Below, piece by piece: positions 50,155-59,548 of a stretch of DNA of 64,000 nucleotides. Numbering within the stretch: position 1 is the stretch's first letter; each line of letters starts with the position of its first letter. The DNA is from Galbibacter sp048266365 (GTDB taxonomy: Bacteria > Bacteroidota > Bacteroidia > Flavobacteriales > Flavobacteriaceae): NCBI RefSeq assembly GCF_048266365.1, contig NZ_JBLWZP010000005.1, forward strand, positions 1 through 64,000, read 5' to 3'. The position numbers and the translations under genes are program-made. The notes under the pieces were generated by a model that was not told the DNA's origin, searched no databases, and saw nothing but the letters and a program-made list of their open reading frames with translations.

Positions 50155-52446
50155 TTAGGCTTGTGATGCTTTCTGCTTTTTCTCTTTTTCCTGTGCATCA
50201 ACTACTGCAACAGCTGTCATATTTACGATCTCTTCCACAGCAGCTCCTAATTGAAGAATATGAACTGGCTTGTTCATTCCCAATAAAATAGGTCCGATTG
50301 AATCCGCCTCGTACAATTCTTTCATCATTTTGTAGGTGATGTTTGCTGAATCCAAGTTTGGAAAAATTAAGGTGTTCACCTTGAGTCCTGCCAACTTAGA
50401 GAATGGGAATTTACTTTGTAACAATTCTCTATTGAGCGCAAAATCTGACTGCAGCTCCCCATCAACCAAAATTTCCGGATAATGCCGGTGCAAATAGGCA
50501 ACAGCCTCTCCAACTTTATTGGCCCGAATGTCTTTCGAAGAACCAAAGTTCGCATACGACAACATGGCAATAACAGGCTCAACACCAAACATTCTTGCCG
50601 TAGTAGCGGTCATTTGCGCTATTTTAGCAAGTTCTTTCGCGGTAGGATCTATATTGATTGAAGTATCCGATAGAAACATTGGACCTCGCTGGGTAATCAT
50701 AAGGTTCATTGCAGCGACCTTGCTTACACCAGGAGCTTTGCCGATGAGTTCCAACATAGGGCGAACAACAGTAGGATAAGACCTTGAGTAACCAGATATT
50801 AATCCATCTGCATCGCCTTCGTTAACCATCATTGCAGCAAAGTAGTTCCGCTCTCGCAATTTCGTCTGTGCATCATATAACGTTACACCATGGCGTTTTC
50901 TAGTAGCCCAATACTTTTCAGCATAGTGATCTTTTTTAGCAATACACTTTTCGTCTTTTGGATCTATAATTTCAATATCAGCCTCAAAGTCAATTTCCTT
51001 CATAAGCTCCAAAATCACCTCTCTTCTCCCTAGAAGGATTGGTTTGGCAATACCATCATCATGTACGATTTGAGCTGCTTTTAAAACATCCAAATGATCA
51101 CCTTCGGCAAAGACAATCCTTTTAGGGTTTGTTTTAGCACGATTGTGCAACAGACGAACAATTTTATTGTCATTACCTAAACGTTGGAGTAGCTCATCTT
51201 CGTACTTCGACCAGTCTTCTATTGGTGCTTTAGCAACTCCACTTTCCATGGCAGCCCTAGCCACCGCTGGTGGTACTCTTGCAATTAAGCGAGGATCAAA
51301 TGGTTTAGGTATAATGTAATCCCTGCCGAAGTTCAGTTTGGTTTCTCCATAAGCAATATTAACCTGCTCTGGAACTGCTTCTTTAGCTAAATCGGCCAAG
51401 GCTTTAACCGCGGCCATTTTCATCTCTTCATTGATTTTGGTCGCCCGTACATCTAACGCCCCTCGGAAGATAAAAGGAAATCCAAGCACATTATTCACCA
51501 TGTTGGGATGATCTGAACGACCCGTAGCCATGATGATATCCTCTCTGGCATCCATAGCCAAATCATAGCTGATTTCAGGATTTGGATTTGCCATGGCAAA
51601 AACAATAGGATTTGGAGCCATTGCTTTTAACATCTCTACAGAGACAATATCAGCTATAGACAAACCTACGAATACATCACAATCCACCATCGCTTCTTCT
51701 AAGGTGTCAATTTTTCGATCGGTGGCAAACTCTAACTTCTCAGCTGACAATCCATCGCGATCTTTTCGAATCACGCCTTTACTATCCAACATCACAATGT
51801 TCTCTGATCTAGCACCGAAGGCTTTGTAAAGTCTTGTACAAGAAACAGCAGCAGCTCCTGCACCACTAATGACAATCTTTACGGATTCTATATTCTTTTC
51901 TGCAAGCTCTAAGGCATTCAACAGCGCAGCAGCAGAAATGATAGCTGTTCCATGCTGATCATCATGCATTACTGGAATATCCAGCTCCTCTTTTAATCTT
52001 CTCTCAATTTCAAAAGCTTCTGGAGCTTTGATATCCTCTAGGTTAATCCCTCCAAAGGTAGGTGCAATAGTTTTTACAGTTTCAACAAATCTATCGATAT
52101 CCTTGGTGTCCAATTCAATATCGATACCATCGATATCTGAAAAGATTTTAAACAGCAAGGCCTTTCCTTCCATCACTGGTTTAGAGGCCTCTGGTCCAAT
52201 ATCACCTAAACCTAAAACTGCGGTTCCATTAGTAATTATAGCGACCAAATTCCCTTTGGTAGTATACTTATAAGCATTTTCTTTATCCTTGGCTATCTCA
52301 AGACAAGGCTCGGCAACACCAGGGGAATATGCCAAGGCTAAATCGCGTTGTGTTGAATAACGCTTTGTTGGAACAATCTTGATTTTCCCAGGCTGAGGCT
52401 TAGCATGATACACTAAAGCTTCTCTTCTACGGATATTTTTACTCAT
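50155..52446 (-). CDS. maeB: NADP-dependent malic enzyme, MaeB type
   Basis: A 763-residue two-domain protein: an N-terminal malic enzyme (about 1-430; YSPGVAEPC, GTAIISAAALLNALE and the nucleotide-binding VISGAGAAAVSC) that decarboxylates malate to pyruvate and makes NADPH, followed by a phosphotransacetylase-like domain (about 440-755; IVFAEGDHLDVLKAAQIV, GLISGYSRSYP). In MaeB the second domain has regulatory binding sites for acetyl-CoA and lacks transacetylase activity. Sequence and length match the bacterial hybrid class. A TACCTTTG box lies at 52516-52523, about 70 bases upstream, with no clear TTG partner. Confidence 0.97.
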   Translation of the reverse strand: MSKNIRRREALVYHAKPQPGKIKIVPTKRYSTQRDLALAYSPGVAEPCLEIAKDKENAYKYTTKGNLVAIITNGTAVLGLGDIGPEASKPVMEGKALLFKIFSDIDGIDIELDTKDIDRFVETVKTIAPTFGGINLEDIKAPEAFEIERRLKEELDIPVMHDDQHGTAIISAAALLNALELAEKNIESVKIVISGAGAAAVSCTRLYKAFGARSENIVMLDSKGVIRKDRDGLSAEKLEFATDRKIDTLEEAMVDCDVFVGLSIADIVSVEMLKAMAPNPIVFAMANPNPEISYDLAMDAREDIIMATGRSDHPNMVNNVLGFPFIFRGALDVRATKINEEMKMAAVKALADLAKEAVPEQVNIAYGETKLNFGRDYIIPKPFDPRLIARVPPAVARAAMESGVAKAPIEDWSKYEDELLQRLGNDNKIVRLLHNRAKTNPKRIVFAEGDHLDVLKAAQIVHDDGIAKPILLGRREVILELMKEIDFEADIEIIDPKDEKCIAKKDHYAEKYWATRKRHGVTLYDAQTKLRERNYFAAMMVNEGDADGLISGYSRSYPTVVRPMLELIGKAPGVSKVAAMNLMITQRGPMFLSDTSINIDPTAKELAKIAQMTATTARMFGVEPVIAMLSYANFGSSKDIRANKVGEAVAYLHRHYPEILVDGELQSDFALNRELLQSKFPFSKLAGLKVNTLIFPNLDSANITYKMMKELYEADSIGPILLGMNKPVHILQLGAAVEEIVNMTAVAVVDAQEKEKKQKASQA

Positions 52447-52651
52447 ATGAATTTGTTTACTAGTCGAGTTCTAAAACAAACTTCGACCTTTGTTTTTTTC
52501 AGTAAGAACGAAGTACAAAGGTATGAGAATCTAACTTTTTATATCACCCCTTGAGCCAAATGTTTTTTTGATCCAAGTAGATTTATCATCAAAGCGCTAG
52601 AATCAAGGCTTCTGCTGTCATCAACCCATGTTTTACACATAATTTCAAAAC

Positions 52652-52891
52652 TCATAATGGCCTCTCTTTGTTATGGCTAACACGCCGTTTACGAAGATGA
52701 TAGATATGGATAATACAAAAAATGAGTCCTGAGATGACCAAAGGACCAGATTTCAATAATACACCATAAATCACATAAAAGAAACTTGAAATTAAATGCC
52801 AAAACCGAAATTCTCCCATTTCTTTTTTAGTCGCTGCAAAAAATCCAGCAGCGATGGCAATATACCCTAGTGTTTCAACGTAGATGTTCAT
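52652..52891 (-). CDS. Small membrane protein of unknown function
   Basis: A 79-residue protein with about three hydrophobic segments (5-20, 30-47 and 51-66) and a basic C-terminus (RKRRVSHNKERPL). The arrangement is like the small YgjV/SemiSWEET-like membrane proteins, but I would not assign transport. Its ATG lies inside the end of the MarR gene (17-base overlap), so it is translated with the regulator and could be its target. Confidence 0.65.
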   Translation of the reverse strand: MNIYVETLGYIAIAAGFFAATKKEMGEFRFWHLISSFFYVIYGVLLKSGPLVISGLIFCIIHIYHLRKRRVSHNKERPL

Positions 52892-53369
52892 TTTTTTTCA
52901 TGTTCTCTAACACTCTTTGCTTATAATTACACTTATTTAGTTGTTGTTCGATCTTTAACAATTCATCTAGAAAATGGGGACTTCCCGCCATGATCTCCTT
53001 TATCACCTCTTCTCCTGGCAACCAATAACGCTCAAAACCTTCTATATGATCAAGTGCCTTTTTTGTCAATTTCAAATAGTATTTTCTTCTGTCCTTTTGA
53101 TCAAGAGTACTACTGATATACCCCCTTTTTTTCATCTGGTTTACAATCTTTACTACCGCAGGATGTGAAAATTGTAGAGTTTCCGCCATTTCGGTAATCG
53201 TCATCCGCTCTCTTTCCTTTAATAGGTGAAAGATCAAGTTCCAGTTTGGTTCAATATCCAACCCTTCTGACTTGTATAAATCTTTTGTACTATACAGTAG
53301 CTCATCACTCAATCGCTTTAATCTACTGGTGAAACCCATATATTTAATTTCAGTTAAAAAGTCTTCCAT
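52875..53369 (-). CDS. MarR-family transcriptional regulator
   Basis: A 164-residue winged-helix regulator. The recognition helix region MTITEMAETLQFSHPAVVKIVNQMKKRGYI and the beta-wing with LDQKDRRKYYLKLTKKA, split here into their halves, match MarR. The frame is open from GTG at 53399, but the ATG at 53369 gives the better start. A perfect 22-bp palindrome (53403-53424) is located immediately upstream and is the likely operator; MarR proteins commonly repress their own operon, here with a small membrane protein gene whose start overlaps by 17 bases. The effector ligand is unknown. Confidence 0.88.
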   Translation of the reverse strand: MEDFLTEIKYMGFTSRLKRLSDELLYSTKDLYKSEGLDIEPNWNLIFHLLKERERMTITEMAETLQFSHPAVVKIVNQMKKRGYISSTLDQKDRRKYYLKLTKKALDHIEGFERYWLPGEEVIKEIMAGSPHFLDELLKIEQQLNKCNYKQRVLENMKKNEHLR

Positions 53370-53402
53370 CTGGATGTTATTAGCAAAGTAAAAATACACA
53401 TA

Positions 53403-53424
53403 AATACGTAACAGGTTACGTATT
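53403..53424. promoter_or_regulatory. Perfect palindrome upstream of marR-like gene (likely operator)
   Basis: AATACGTAAC and GTTACGTATT are exact complements with a 2-base gap. It lies 34 bases upstream of the regulator's ATG and 27 bases after the queG stop, in the promoter region. Size and symmetry fit a MarR dimer site. Confidence 0.6.
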
Positions 53425-53450
53425 TTATTAAATTTTTTTTGATGTGTGGA

Positions 53451-54374
53451 TTACTTCAAAAATTCAATGTTCCGAGTGAGTCCTGAAAATTTCGTTCTTT
53501 TAACAGCAGATTTTTGAAAGATTTCTTTAAAGACATCCGCTGTGATTTCTTCCCAATCCTTCTTGGTCATATCCAATAATTTAGGATGAGGATTAAACAG
53601 TGGTTCACTATGAGCTTTGGAAAATCGATTCCAAGGACAAACATCTTGGCAGATGTCACATCCAAATATCCAATCATCAAATTTTCCTGAGAACTCAGTT
53701 GGAATCTGTTCTTTTAATTCAATGGTGAAATACGAAATACACTTACTTCCATCCACCACATAAGGTTCTGTTATGGCTTCAGTTGGACAAGCATCTATAC
53801 ATGCTGTACAACTACCACAGTGATCTGTGACGGGACTATCATACTCCAATTCCAAATCCACAATGAGTTCAGCAATAAAAAAGAAAGAACCGACTTGTTT
53901 AGATAGGATATTGCTATGCTTACCCCTCCAGCCTAAACCGCTTTTGGCAGCCCATGCCTTATCCATTACAGGCGCTGAATCGACGAAGGCGCGTCCACCT
54001 ACCTCACCTATTTCATCCTGCATTAGTGAAAGTAACTCTTTGAGTTTATCCTTTAGAACAAAATGGTAGTCCACGCCGTAGGCATATTTTGATATCTTGG
54101 GTGCATCTTCGTGCTTTTGAAATTCAGAAGGATAATAATTAAGCAGTAAAGAAATAACAGACTTAGAGCCTTCCACTAACTTTCGTGGATCCAAGCGCTT
54201 GTCAAAGTGATTCTCCATATATTGCATTTGACCATTTTTACCTTCTGATAGCCACTTTTCCAATCTCGGCGCTTCCTCTTCCAAAAAGTCAGCCTTGGAT
54301 ATTCCACACGACATAAACCCTAGACGCTCCGCTTGTTCTTTAATCCACCGAGTATGTTTTGCTTTTAAATCCAT
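53451..54374 (-). CDS. queG: Epoxyqueuosine reductase
   Basis: A 307-residue cobalamin-dependent enzyme that makes queuosine in the tRNA anticodon from epoxyqueuosine. Two [4Fe-4S] clusters are evident in DHCGSCTACIDACPTEAI and GCDICQDVCPWNRF. The catalytic region with VDSAPVMDKAWAAKSGLGW is complete. The C-terminal HEAT extension of some homologues is absent. Its start codon overlaps the ruvB stop by one base (TAATG), so the two are probably one transcript. Confidence 0.96.
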   Translation of the reverse strand: MDLKAKHTRWIKEQAERLGFMSCGISKADFLEEEAPRLEKWLSEGKNGQMQYMENHFDKRLDPRKLVEGSKSVISLLLNYYPSEFQKHEDAPKISKYAYGVDYHFVLKDKLKELLSLMQDEIGEVGGRAFVDSAPVMDKAWAAKSGLGWRGKHSNILSKQVGSFFFIAELIVDLELEYDSPVTDHCGSCTACIDACPTEAITEPYVVDGSKCISYFTIELKEQIPTEFSGKFDDWIFGCDICQDVCPWNRFSKAHSEPLFNPHPKLLDMTKKDWEEITADVFKEIFQKSAVKRTKFSGLTRNIEFLK

Positions 54375-55396
54375 TAGAACAAACCTCCTTGAATTCCACC
54401 TTTAATCTTGCCCAAATGTCGGTAAGCAAGTTCGGTAACTTCTCTACCTCTGGGAGTTCTCATAATAAAACCTTGTTGAATCAAAAAAGGCTCGTACACC
54501 TCCTCTATAGTTTCTGCACTTTCTGAAACAGCAGTGGCTAAGGTAGTAATTCCAACAGGGCCACCCTTAAATTTGTCTATAATTGTAAGAAGGATTTTGT
54601 TATCCATTTCATCCAAACCATAGGCATCGACATTAAGAGCCTTAAGTCCAAATTTAGCAATCTCCATATCGATGGATCCATTGCCTTTTATTTGTGCAAA
54701 ATCCCGAATTCTTCTCAGTAAAGCATTTGCAATTCGAGGCGTACCTCTACTTCTTCCCGCTATTTCAATGGCAGCCTCCATGGAAATTGGCACTTTCAAT
54801 ATTTGAGCACTGCGTTGAACGATATCCGCAAGCAGTTCTGTGCTGTAGTACTGCAGCCTGGAGTTGATTCCAAAACGGGCTCTCATTGGTGAGGTCAACA
54901 GACCCGACCTAGTTGTTGCACCAATTAAGGTAAAGGGATTTAAATTAATTTGAACGGTTCGGGCATTAGGTCCGGTCTCGATCATAATATCAATCTTATA
55001 GTCCTCCATGGCAGAATACAAGTATTCTTCAACGATTGGACTTAAGCGGTGTATCTCATCAATAAATAAGACATCGCGCTCTTGAAGATTTGTCAACAAT
55101 CCAGCAAGATCTCCAGGCTTATCCAAAACAGGTCCTGAAGTCACCTTAATTCCCACACCTAATTCATTGGCCAATATATAGGCCAAGGTTGTTTTTCCCA
55201 GTCCTGGAGGACCATGAAACAAGGCATGATCTAAGGCTTCGGACCGTAAATTAGCAGCCTGAACAAAGACCTTCAAATTATCCAACACTTGCTCTTGCCC
55301 TGCAAAGTCATCAAAACTTAAGGGACGTAAAGCTCTTTCAAAATCAACCTCCTCCGCTGAAAAGTGTTCTCCTGTAGGATCTAAATGTTCATTCAT
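54374..55396 (-). CDS. ruvB: Holliday junction ATP-dependent helicase RuvB
   Basis: A 340-residue AAA+ motor of branch migration. Walker A is GPPGLGKTT (62-70), Walker B DEIHRLS (near 114), sensor I in IGATTRSG, and the winged-helix C-terminus with MRTPRGREVTELAYRHLG. The beta-hairpin that contacts RuvA (YKIDIMIETGPNARTV) is present. The ATG at 55396 is only five bases downstream of a TATCTTTG element (55409-55402), so the transcript might be leaderless. ruvA lies separately at 49.5 kb. Confidence 0.98.
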   Translation of the reverse strand: MNEHLDPTGEHFSAEEVDFERALRPLSFDDFAGQEQVLDNLKVFVQAANLRSEALDHALFHGPPGLGKTTLAYILANELGVGIKVTSGPVLDKPGDLAGLLTNLQERDVLFIDEIHRLSPIVEEYLYSAMEDYKIDIMIETGPNARTVQINLNPFTLIGATTRSGLLTSPMRARFGINSRLQYYSTELLADIVQRSAQILKVPISMEAAIEIAGRSRGTPRIANALLRRIRDFAQIKGNGSIDMEIAKFGLKALNVDAYGLDEMDNKILLTIIDKFKGGPVGITTLATAVSESAETIEEVYEPFLIQQGFIMRTPRGREVTELAYRHLGKIKGGIQGGLF

Positions 55397-55401
55397 GTAA
55401 A

Positions 55402-55435
55402 CAAAGATAAAACAAAAGCATTAGTGTTCGGCCAA
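55402..55435 (-). promoter_or_regulatory. ruvB promoter, possibly leaderless
   Basis: Minus-strand TATCTTTG (55409-55402) with TTG at 55435-55433, spacer 23 bases. Only five bases separate the -10 element from the ruvB ATG, so transcription would begin at or near the start codon. Confidence 0.45.
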
Positions 55436-55493
55436 CGCCGCTATTGAGTTTTTAAAAAACCGTAAATTCTCTAATTATTCGTACATTCGAGGT

Positions 55494-57758
55494 ATGGAAA
55501 AACAGCAGTACACACCGAATCTTTTGAAATACATCCCGTTTCTGTATGTGATATGGTCAGACGACTTATTTTCGCCCTCGGAAATCTCAGTATTTACCAA
55601 AGCACTCGAAGGTGACACCTTAACTTCTGTAGAAACTCAGCAAATAAAACTATGGATAAATTCTGAAAATCCACCATCGGATCAAACGATGCTTCAGTGG
55701 AAACAAATTATTGATCATTCCAATATTCGTTTAATCGCTGGTGACTCTTATCCTTTAAGTCTTTTTTCCTCACGCTTGGCTAGTAAAGATCAAGCTATAA
55801 ATAAGGTTAATCCTCATTTAAAATTCATAGAAATCAATCTTGGAATTCAGCCCAATCACTATCATCATCTCTTTGAAGTACAAGTTGACAGTTCTAAAGC
55901 CAGCTCTTTTTACAAGGCTTCAGAAATCGATGCTCTCCTTAAATCAAATCATCAACACGCTATTGATCCCTTCCGAAAATTCATAAGCAAACCGTCTTTT
56001 AAATGGGAAATACGGCCTACCAAAGAAGAGCAACGAGACTGGGTAAGACAACAACTCAAAGAACTTGCAAAGGCAGGCTATGGTGCTATGGCCTTTGAAC
56101 CAGAGTTCGGTGGAACCGGAGATATGGCAGCCTACGGTTCTATATTTGACAACCTCATGTTTGTCGACGGTAGTTTAACCATTAAGTTCGGAGTACAATT
56201 CGGTCTTTTTGGAGGGAGCATTGCCAATTTGGGAACAAAAACACACCACGATAAATACCTCAAGGCTGCTGGACAAGCTGATCTTCTAGGATGCTTTGCC
56301 ATGACGGAAGCTCGGCATGGATCTAATGTTAGAGGTGTAAAAACAACAGCTACCTATATTAAAGAAACAGACAGTATTGTTATTCACACTCCAGGTGAAG
56401 ATGATAATAAAATATTTATTGGAAATGCCCTTGATGCTAGAATGGCAACAGTCTTTGCCCAACTCATAGTAGAAGGAACCAACCAAGGTGTACACGCCGT
56501 CTTAGTCCCTATACGCGATCAAAACGGAACGCTTTTGGAAGGTATCCGCGTTGAAGACAATGGCTATAAATTGGGACTCAACGGTGTAGACAATGGAAAA
56601 ATATGGTTCCACAACGTATCCGTCCCCAGGGAGAACCTATTGAACAAGTTTGGATCCATTGACAATCAAGGGAAATACCATTCGGATATCGAAAACCCAA
56701 ACAAACGATTCTTTACAATGTTAGGAACCTTGGTCGGAGGTAGAATCTGTGTAGGAAAGGGCGCCTTAAGTGGTGCTAAAAAAGCCCTGACCATTGCTGT
56801 AAAGTACGCCTTAGACCGTAGACAGTTCAACAGTGATGAAAAGATACAAGAAGATCTTATCATGGATTACCCAACACATCAATTGCGATTGATTAAGCCT
56901 ATTGCTAAATCTTATATCTATCATTTTGTCCTTGAAAAATTGATAACTGATTACGCAAATTCTAACACTACCAATCGAAGAGAAATTGAAACCCAAGCAG
57001 CAGCTTTAAAATCTACCATTACTTGGTTTGCTAATAACTGTATTCAGGAGTGTAGAGAAGCATGTGGAGGAAATGGCTATATGGCAGAAAACCAATTTGC
57101 CAGTATCAAAGGAGATGTCGACATATTCACCACCTTTGAGGGGGATAACACTGTTTTAATTCAATTAGCCGCAAAAGGGATATTAACTAATTTTAAATCA
57201 GAATTCAACAGCGATCATTTTAGGGATATCTTAAAATACATAGGAACACAAGTTTCAGATCGCCTAACTACTTTTAATCCAGTATTCACTAATAAAACAG
57301 ATAAAGATCATCTCTATGATAGTGAATTTCACCTCAACGCCCTAGAATACAGGAGACGAAGGCTAACTTTTTCAGTGGCCAATAGAATGCAAAACTATTC
57401 TAAGAAGGGAATTCCTTCTTACCAAGCCTTTTTGAAAGTTCAAACGCATTTGGTAGAACTTGGGAAAGCGTATAGTGAGGAGCTGTCTTATAAGGCTTTT
57501 ACAGATTTCACTAAGACGATTCAAAGTAGTGAACTGAAGTTTTTATTTGACAAACTAGGCTCTTTATTTGCACTTAATGAGATTCATAATAATGCCGCTT
57601 GGTATTTGGAGCAAGGGTATATTAGTGGAACCAAATCTAAGGCCATTAGAAACCGAGTAGAGCGACTTTGTTCCGAGCTACGTCCTCACGTCAATTCGTT
57701 AGTTGATGGATTTGGCATTCCAGAATCATGTATTGACACCCCGATTACGCCATTTTAA
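55494..57758 (+). CDS. Acyl-CoA oxidase-like flavoprotein (acyl-CoA dehydrogenase superfamily)
   Basis: A 754-residue protein, about twice the length of a usual acyl-CoA dehydrogenase. Residues 1-90 form a helical extension (YIPFLYVIWSDDLFSPSE), 150-250 the N-terminal helical domain with YGAMAFEPEFGGTGDM, then the FAD-binding beta domain (CFAMTEARHGSNVRG near 262-276) and C-terminal helical domains with REACGGNGYMAENQF (around 520-535) and FEGDNTVL (near 547), the place of the catalytic glutamate in acyl-CoA oxidases. The layout matches the peroxisomal oxidase type, but whether it passes electrons to oxygen or to ETF is not determined. ORF starts at ATG 55494, divergent from ruvB. Confidence 0.87.
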   Translation: MEKQQYTPNLLKYIPFLYVIWSDDLFSPSEISVFTKALEGDTLTSVETQQIKLWINSENPPSDQTMLQWKQIIDHSNIRLIAGDSYPLSLFSSRLASKDQAINKVNPHLKFIEINLGIQPNHYHHLFEVQVDSSKASSFYKASEIDALLKSNHQHAIDPFRKFISKPSFKWEIRPTKEEQRDWVRQQLKELAKAGYGAMAFEPEFGGTGDMAAYGSIFDNLMFVDGSLTIKFGVQFGLFGGSIANLGTKTHHDKYLKAAGQADLLGCFAMTEARHGSNVRGVKTTATYIKETDSIVIHTPGEDDNKIFIGNALDARMATVFAQLIVEGTNQGVHAVLVPIRDQNGTLLEGIRVEDNGYKLGLNGVDNGKIWFHNVSVPRENLLNKFGSIDNQGKYHSDIENPNKRFFTMLGTLVGGRICVGKGALSGAKKALTIAVKYALDRRQFNSDEKIQEDLIMDYPTHQLRLIKPIAKSYIYHFVLEKLITDYANSNTTNRREIETQAAALKSTITWFANNCIQECREACGGNGYMAENQFASIKGDVDIFTTFEGDNTVLIQLAAKGILTNFKSEFNSDHFRDILKYIGTQVSDRLTTFNPVFTNKTDKDHLYDSEFHLNALEYRRRRLTFSVANRMQNYSKKGIPSYQAFLKVQTHLVELGKAYSEELSYKAFTDFTKTIQSSELKFLFDKLGSLFALNEIHNNAAWYLEQGYISGTKSKAIRNRVERLCSELRPHVNSLVDGFGIPESCIDTPITPF

Positions 57759-57768
57759 AAAACAAAAA

Positions 57769-57801
57769 CGGGAGATCAAATACGATTAACCTCCCGCTTT
57801 T
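57769..57801 (+). terminator. Intrinsic terminator
   Basis: CGGGAG / CTCCCG around a 15-base loop, then CTTTTAAT, directly downstream of the acyl-CoA oxidase-like gene. Confidence 0.7.
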
Positions 57802-57851
57802 AATAATTGCAGATGAAGATACTGTTTCTTCTATCTCTTATGTTTTACTCC

Positions 57852-58436
57852 TTATTTAGCCAAAGCAAACATTGCTTCTTCGTACTGGCAATCAGACTTG
57901 GCTTGAATTTGAGCCATAGCTTCTTCTTTAGTCATTTTAGGATCTATTTGTACTGATTCTCCATTGGGTAAGTTCACTACATATAAACCGTCTTTTGCAG
58001 CGGCCAATTCAATAACTTCACCGTTAGCTTTAATAGCACTCCAAGATTTTTGGCTTGGCTTATAAACCAAATCTACTTTTTCTCCTTTTCTAGGTCCGTC
58101 AACGATTTCAATCTCCATACGGTTCTGTGTAGCTACCATTTTGAAGGTGTTTCCGTTGTCAACCACAATTTGCGTTTCTTTCTCACCCGGTTTCATAGCT
58201 ATAGGGTTTGAACCTGTCCAGAATTCGATAGTGTTGAAGATAATCAAATCCCCAAGCATGAAGATTCCATAAACGGGGACAATCCAAAGTACCCAGAAAA
58301 CCAAATTGTTTACAAACTTGTTACTAGAGACTTGATGATTCCAATCTTTCAGACCATTAAAAGCACTAAATGATCCCAAGCAACTTGAGCATAATACCGC
58401 TATTGCTAATAACGAAGAAATTACAGATTTTTTCAT
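57852..58436 (-). CDS. DUF3332 lipoprotein
   Basis: A 194-residue protein with a lipoprotein signal peptide (lipobox LCSSC, C19), a hydrophobic helix (about 46-67, FWVLWIVPVYGIFMLGDLII) and a C-terminal mixed domain with KPGEKETQIVVDNGNTFKMV and KSDCQYEEAMFALAK. The signature matches DUF3332, found in Bacteroidota and Proteobacteria and of unknown function. The gene is monocistronic; its 3' end faces the terminator of the oxidase-like gene and its 5' end is 78 bases from phytase. No promoter consensus was recognised. Confidence 0.85.
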   Translation of the reverse strand: MKKSVISSLLAIAVLCSSCLGSFSAFNGLKDWNHQVSSNKFVNNLVFWVLWIVPVYGIFMLGDLIIFNTIEFWTGSNPIAMKPGEKETQIVVDNGNTFKMVATQNRMEIEIVDGPRKGEKVDLVYKPSQKSWSAIKANGEVIELAAAKDGLYVVNLPNGESVQIDPKMTKEEAMAQIQAKSDCQYEEAMFALAK

Positions 58437-58514
58437 AATTGACTATATTTTGATGAATTAGTAATCCTAAGATATTAATAAAATTATGATTTAATAGTCT
58501 TTTCATTCGAATTT

Positions 58515-59525
58515 TTACAATATATTTCCTAAATCATAAAAATAAAAGTTGCGCTCATCATTCATCGCAACAAATAAACCATTAGGAAAGATACTACCTA
58601 AAGCTGTGGTAGTTACCTCACAACCATCGGTCTCAGTAGTACTGAGATTCACTTCCTTTACAAAACTCAAATCGCTACCATCAAAGATGACAAAAGAGTG
58701 ATTTTGTTGATTTGAAACAATGATGTAGTTTCTACCGTTTACTCCATTGGCCAGAGCGATACCCTCAATATCATCCCGGAAGTACGACTCTCCAAAACAA
58801 GATAGCTCCTGATTACCCTTGGAAGGTTCCGCATAGTATTTACGAATACATTTTCCTTCATCCGAATAGTACACTATACCATTCGCATCATCAACCGCAA
58901 TGGCTTCAATTTCCTTTTTTCCACTAAAGTTTCCGAATTCACGAACCAATTCTGCTTTGACCCTACCATCACTTGGCTTCAAAAGATATTGATGTAAGTA
59001 TCCCTCTAAGGGGCCTGCCTTTCTACCTACAATGGCATACATTGCGCTATCTTTTGGTGAGTGATATAAGGAAATTCCCATAGGTAGGTTGTGTTCGGGC
59101 TCAGTCGCGCTGACGAATACTGGGAAACCACCTCCGTCGATGGGTTTCATATCGGGAATGGAAAACATACGGAATTGTTGACGTTCTCGCTCTGTAAATA
59201 CCATGACATCTACGATTGTAGAATCGTTCAATTTAAAATCATAGCGAATGTCCACATTATTGGGTCGCTTCAACCCACGTATGGTTTTTTTTTCGATAAT
59301 CTTTCCTTGTAGGTTAAAGGCGTAGACCGCGCCATCAGTATCCTTATCAGTTCCGAAAACGATACTGGCAGAAGGATCTTTTCGGTTTACCCAAATGGCA
59401 GGGTCATCCGTATCATGTAAGGTGTTTTCTGTAATGACATTAGGGGCAATGGCAGGGAGTTGGTTTTTATGTTTGCATCCGACCATTATAATTACTGTCA
59501 ATAAACTATAGATAATATTTTTCAT
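58515..59525 (-). CDS. Beta-propeller phytase lipoprotein
   Basis: A 336-residue beta-propeller phytase (3-phytase family). After a lipoprotein signal (C17 in IIMVGCKHK) the six-bladed propeller shows the calcium-binding DTDDPAIWVN, GTDKDTDGAVYAFN, RPNNVDIRYDF, a blade with IEAIAVDDANGIVYYSDE and FRDDIEGIALANG. These hydrolyse inositol hexakisphosphate in a calcium-dependent way at the cell surface. It is 23 bases downstream of a large TonB-dependent receptor gene on the same strand, so the two form an operon: receptor for uptake and enzyme for release of organic phosphate. Confidence 0.94.
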   Translation of the reverse strand: MKNIIYSLLTVIIMVGCKHKNQLPAIAPNVITENTLHDTDDPAIWVNRKDPSASIVFGTDKDTDGAVYAFNLQGKIIEKKTIRGLKRPNNVDIRYDFKLNDSTIVDVMVFTERERQQFRMFSIPDMKPIDGGGFPVFVSATEPEHNLPMGISLYHSPKDSAMYAIVGRKAGPLEGYLHQYLLKPSDGRVKAELVREFGNFSGKKEIEAIAVDDANGIVYYSDEGKCIRKYYAEPSKGNQELSCFGESYFRDDIEGIALANGVNGRNYIIVSNQQNHSFVIFDGSDLSFVKEVNLSTTETDGCEVTTTALGSIFPNGLFVAMNDERNFYFYDLGNIL

Positions 59526-59548
59526 TTGTATACATTTTGAGCGTTTGG

